From Gemmatimonadota bacterium (GTDB lineage Bacteria; Gemmatimonadota; Gemmatimonadetes; Gemmatimonadales; GWC2-71-9), in assembly GCA_003220855.1 (NCBI GenBank), contig QHTP01000084.1:1-7487 (forward strand): a stretch of DNA of 7,487 bases. The letters run 5' to 3'. The position numbers and the translations under genes were made by a program. Positions 6,527 through 7,487 of this stretch are shown here, one piece after another (within the stretch, counting starts at the first letter, position 1; the number at the start of each line of letters is the position of its first letter). Below the pieces are notes generated by a model, which searched no databases, was not told where the DNA came from, and saw only the letters and a program-made list of their open reading frames with translations.

Positions 6527-7357
6527 TCAAAATACCTTGTTCCCCCCGGCGAGAATCTCGTTCAACGCCTCGGCCCAGAACGACGTGCTCTTCGCGATCT
6601 CGGCCCCGACCTGCTCGACGTATTCCTGCCAGCTCTTCTCGATCTCATCCTTGAACAGCTGCGGCAGCGTGCCGTCGCGCAGCCCCTGCTGGCGCTTCTC
6701 GGGATGGTACACCACCAGGTCGGACACGAGCGCCCGCGCGAGCCGGCGGGCCTTCTGCTTTGGGTCCTGCACCATGAAGGGATTCACCGGCCGCAGCGGG
6801 CCCGTCATGCGCTGCCCCGGCGCCGCGCCGACGGGCGCCTCCGGCGCTGGAGGTGCGGGGGCCGGCGCAGTGGACGCCGGACGAGCGGGCGGACTCGCGG
6901 CGCGAGCGGCAGGCGCCGGGCCGGCGGCCGGGGCGCGCGCCGGGGGAGGGGGAGGCGACACCGGCGCTCGCACCGCGGGCGTGGACGGCGGTGCCGCGGG
7001 TGCAGCGGGCGGCGCCGCGGGCCGTGCCGGCCCGGCCGGGGGGGCCGGGGCGGGCGGCGCAGCCGGGGCGGGCCGCGGAGCGGCTGGGGCGGCGACCGGC
7101 CCCGAGAAGCGCGGCATCCCGGGTGGACGCGGCGGCGCCGGGACGGCCGGTGGCGCCGGTGGTGGCGCGGGCGGCCGCGGGGCGGCGGCCGCGGGCGTGG
7201 GCGCCGGCCTGGGGGGCGCGGGTGCGGCGGCACCGGTCGCCGGGTTGACGGGAAACACGCTGCTACACACCGCGCAGCGCGCGCGCACGCCACCCGGCGG
7301 GACCTTGGCGGGGTCCACGCGATACACGGTCTCGCACGACGGACAGGTGACGTTCAT
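6527..7357 (-). CDS. MJ0042-type zinc-ribbon protein with long Pro/Ala-rich linker and helical C-terminal domain
   Basis: The protein has 276 residues in three parts. Residues 1-40 form a zinc ribbon with Cys pairs at C5/C8 and C28/C31 (CPSC and CAVC), and the surrounding VYRVDPAKVPPGGVRARC resembles the MJ0042/zinc-ribbon_5 family. Residues 40-180 are almost only Pro, Ala, Arg and Gly and should be disordered. Residues 183-276 are a normal, charged, probably helical domain containing PKQKARRLARALVSDLVVY and ending KVF. No signal peptide or membrane segment is visible, so it is probably cytoplasmic. The ATG at 7357 overlaps the upstream stop as ATGA, and its own TGA is 19 nt before the prfB GTG start. 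Similar zinc-ribbon plus Pro-rich architectures occur in Gemmatimonadota and myxobacteria, but I know no experimentally defined role. Being next to prfB may reflect only operon packing. The zinc ribbon is well supported; the function is unknown. Confidence 0.85.
   Translation of the reverse strand: MNVTCPSCETVYRVDPAKVPPGGVRARCAVCSSVFPVNPATGAAAPAPPRPAPTPAAAAPRPPAPPPAPPAVPAPPRPPGMPRFSGPVAAPAAPRPAPAAPPAPAPPAGPARPAAPPAAPAAPPSTPAVRAPVSPPPPPARAPAAGPAPAARAASPPARPASTAPAPAPPAPEAPVGAAPGQRMTGPLRPVNPFMVQDPKQKARRLARALVSDLVVYHPEKRQQGLRDGTLPQLFKDEIEKSWQEYVEQVGAEIAKSTSFWAEALNEILAGGNKVF
6813..7245 (-). repeat. Low-complexity Pro/Ala-coding segment inside the zinc-ribbon gene
   Basis: About 430 bases of extreme GC content encode residues about 40-180 of the zinc-ribbon protein, built from irregular runs of Pro and Ala with scattered Arg, Gly and Ser. 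No regular tandem unit is visible; the pattern is composition-driven. It produces long open frames on both strands that should not be called as genes. Confidence 0.7.
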
Positions 7358-7487
7358 CTCGCGCGTCCCTCGCTCTCATCGAGCTCCGGGTCGTGCCGGC
7401 GGTCGACCACGAACACCGATCCCGGCTGCGTCTTGGCATAGCTCTTCATTTCGGTCGCGAGCTCACTCACCTGCGCCGGATGCGCGA
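7354..7487 (-). CDS. 3' end of an unidentified gene (partial)
   Basis: This is the last 43 codons of a gene that begins beyond the right edge of the window. The visible C-terminus starts AHPAQVSELA and ends DESEGRAR before a TGA stop. It has a short hydrophobic strand (GSVFVVD) followed by a charged tail rich in Asp, Glu and Arg, which looks like a disordered C-terminal end. The TGA stop shares four bases (ATGA) with the start of the following zinc-ribbon gene, so the two are probably co-transcribed and translationally coupled. The frame is open, and the exact stop/start overlap is typical of this locus, which is the main reason for calling it real. I do not recognise the family and assign no function. 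Confidence 0.6.
   Translation of the reverse strand, partial: AHPAQVSELATEMKSYAKTQPGSVFVVDRRHDPELDESEGRAR

Noticed and set aside
6464..7441. 325-codon plus-strand frame rich in Gly and Arg
   Set aside because: It is the complement of the Pro/Ala-coding linker of the zinc-ribbon gene; low complexity and no start signal.

Overview
All eight genes that can be supported lie on the minus strand, so transcription runs from the right end of the window to the left. The DNA is GC-rich. Gaps between genes are 0-19 nt, and most neighbouring genes overlap by 1-4 nt (ATGA, GTGA or TGATG), so the region reads as one or two translationally coupled operons. I see no promoter, terminator, RNA gene, mobile element or CRISPR array, and no gene-free stretch over 300 bases. 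The larger plus-strand open frames are antisense shadows of these genes.

The gene set combines the McsA/McsB/ClpC protein-arginine phosphorylation and unfolding system, best known from Bacillota, with a LolCE/LolD-type lipoprotein release transporter, which implies an outer membrane. Together with a proline/alanine-rich MJ0042-type zinc-ribbon protein and high GC, this suggests a diderm such as Gemmatimonadota. That assignment is an inference from memory of gene content, with moderate confidence at best.

Layout in order of transcription: (1) the 3' end of an unidentified gene (7487-7354); (2) a zinc-ribbon protein with a long Pro/Ala linker and a helical C-terminal domain (7357-6527); (3) prfB, peptide chain release factor 2, starting at a GTG at 6507 and needing the classical autoregulatory +1 frameshift at CTT-TGA-C (6447-6441); (4) lysS, lysyl-tRNA synthetase (5443-4007); (5) a LolC/LolE-family permease (4010-2757); (6) its LolD-type ATPase (2760-2059); (7) mcsA (2059-1562); (8) mcsB (1565-492); (9) the N-domain of clpC, cut by the left edge (478-1).

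Two points stand out. First, the prfB/lysS junction is abnormal. RF2 homology stops at its conserved Asp-Leu-Asp-Pro about ten residues before the usual end, and the next bases already encode, in the +1 frame, the 'REKL' helix that normally lies about 20 residues inside LysRS. A small deletion or an assembly error at about 5450 is the simplest reading. Second, the arginine-phosphorylation module looks functional: the McsB catalytic motifs are present and the ClpC N-domain keeps both glutamates equivalent to the B. subtilis phosphoarginine receptors. However, the McsB C-terminal allosteric RDxxRA motif is only half conserved, and no CtsR gene lies in the operon. The functions joined here are translation termination, tRNA charging, lipoprotein export and protein quality control.
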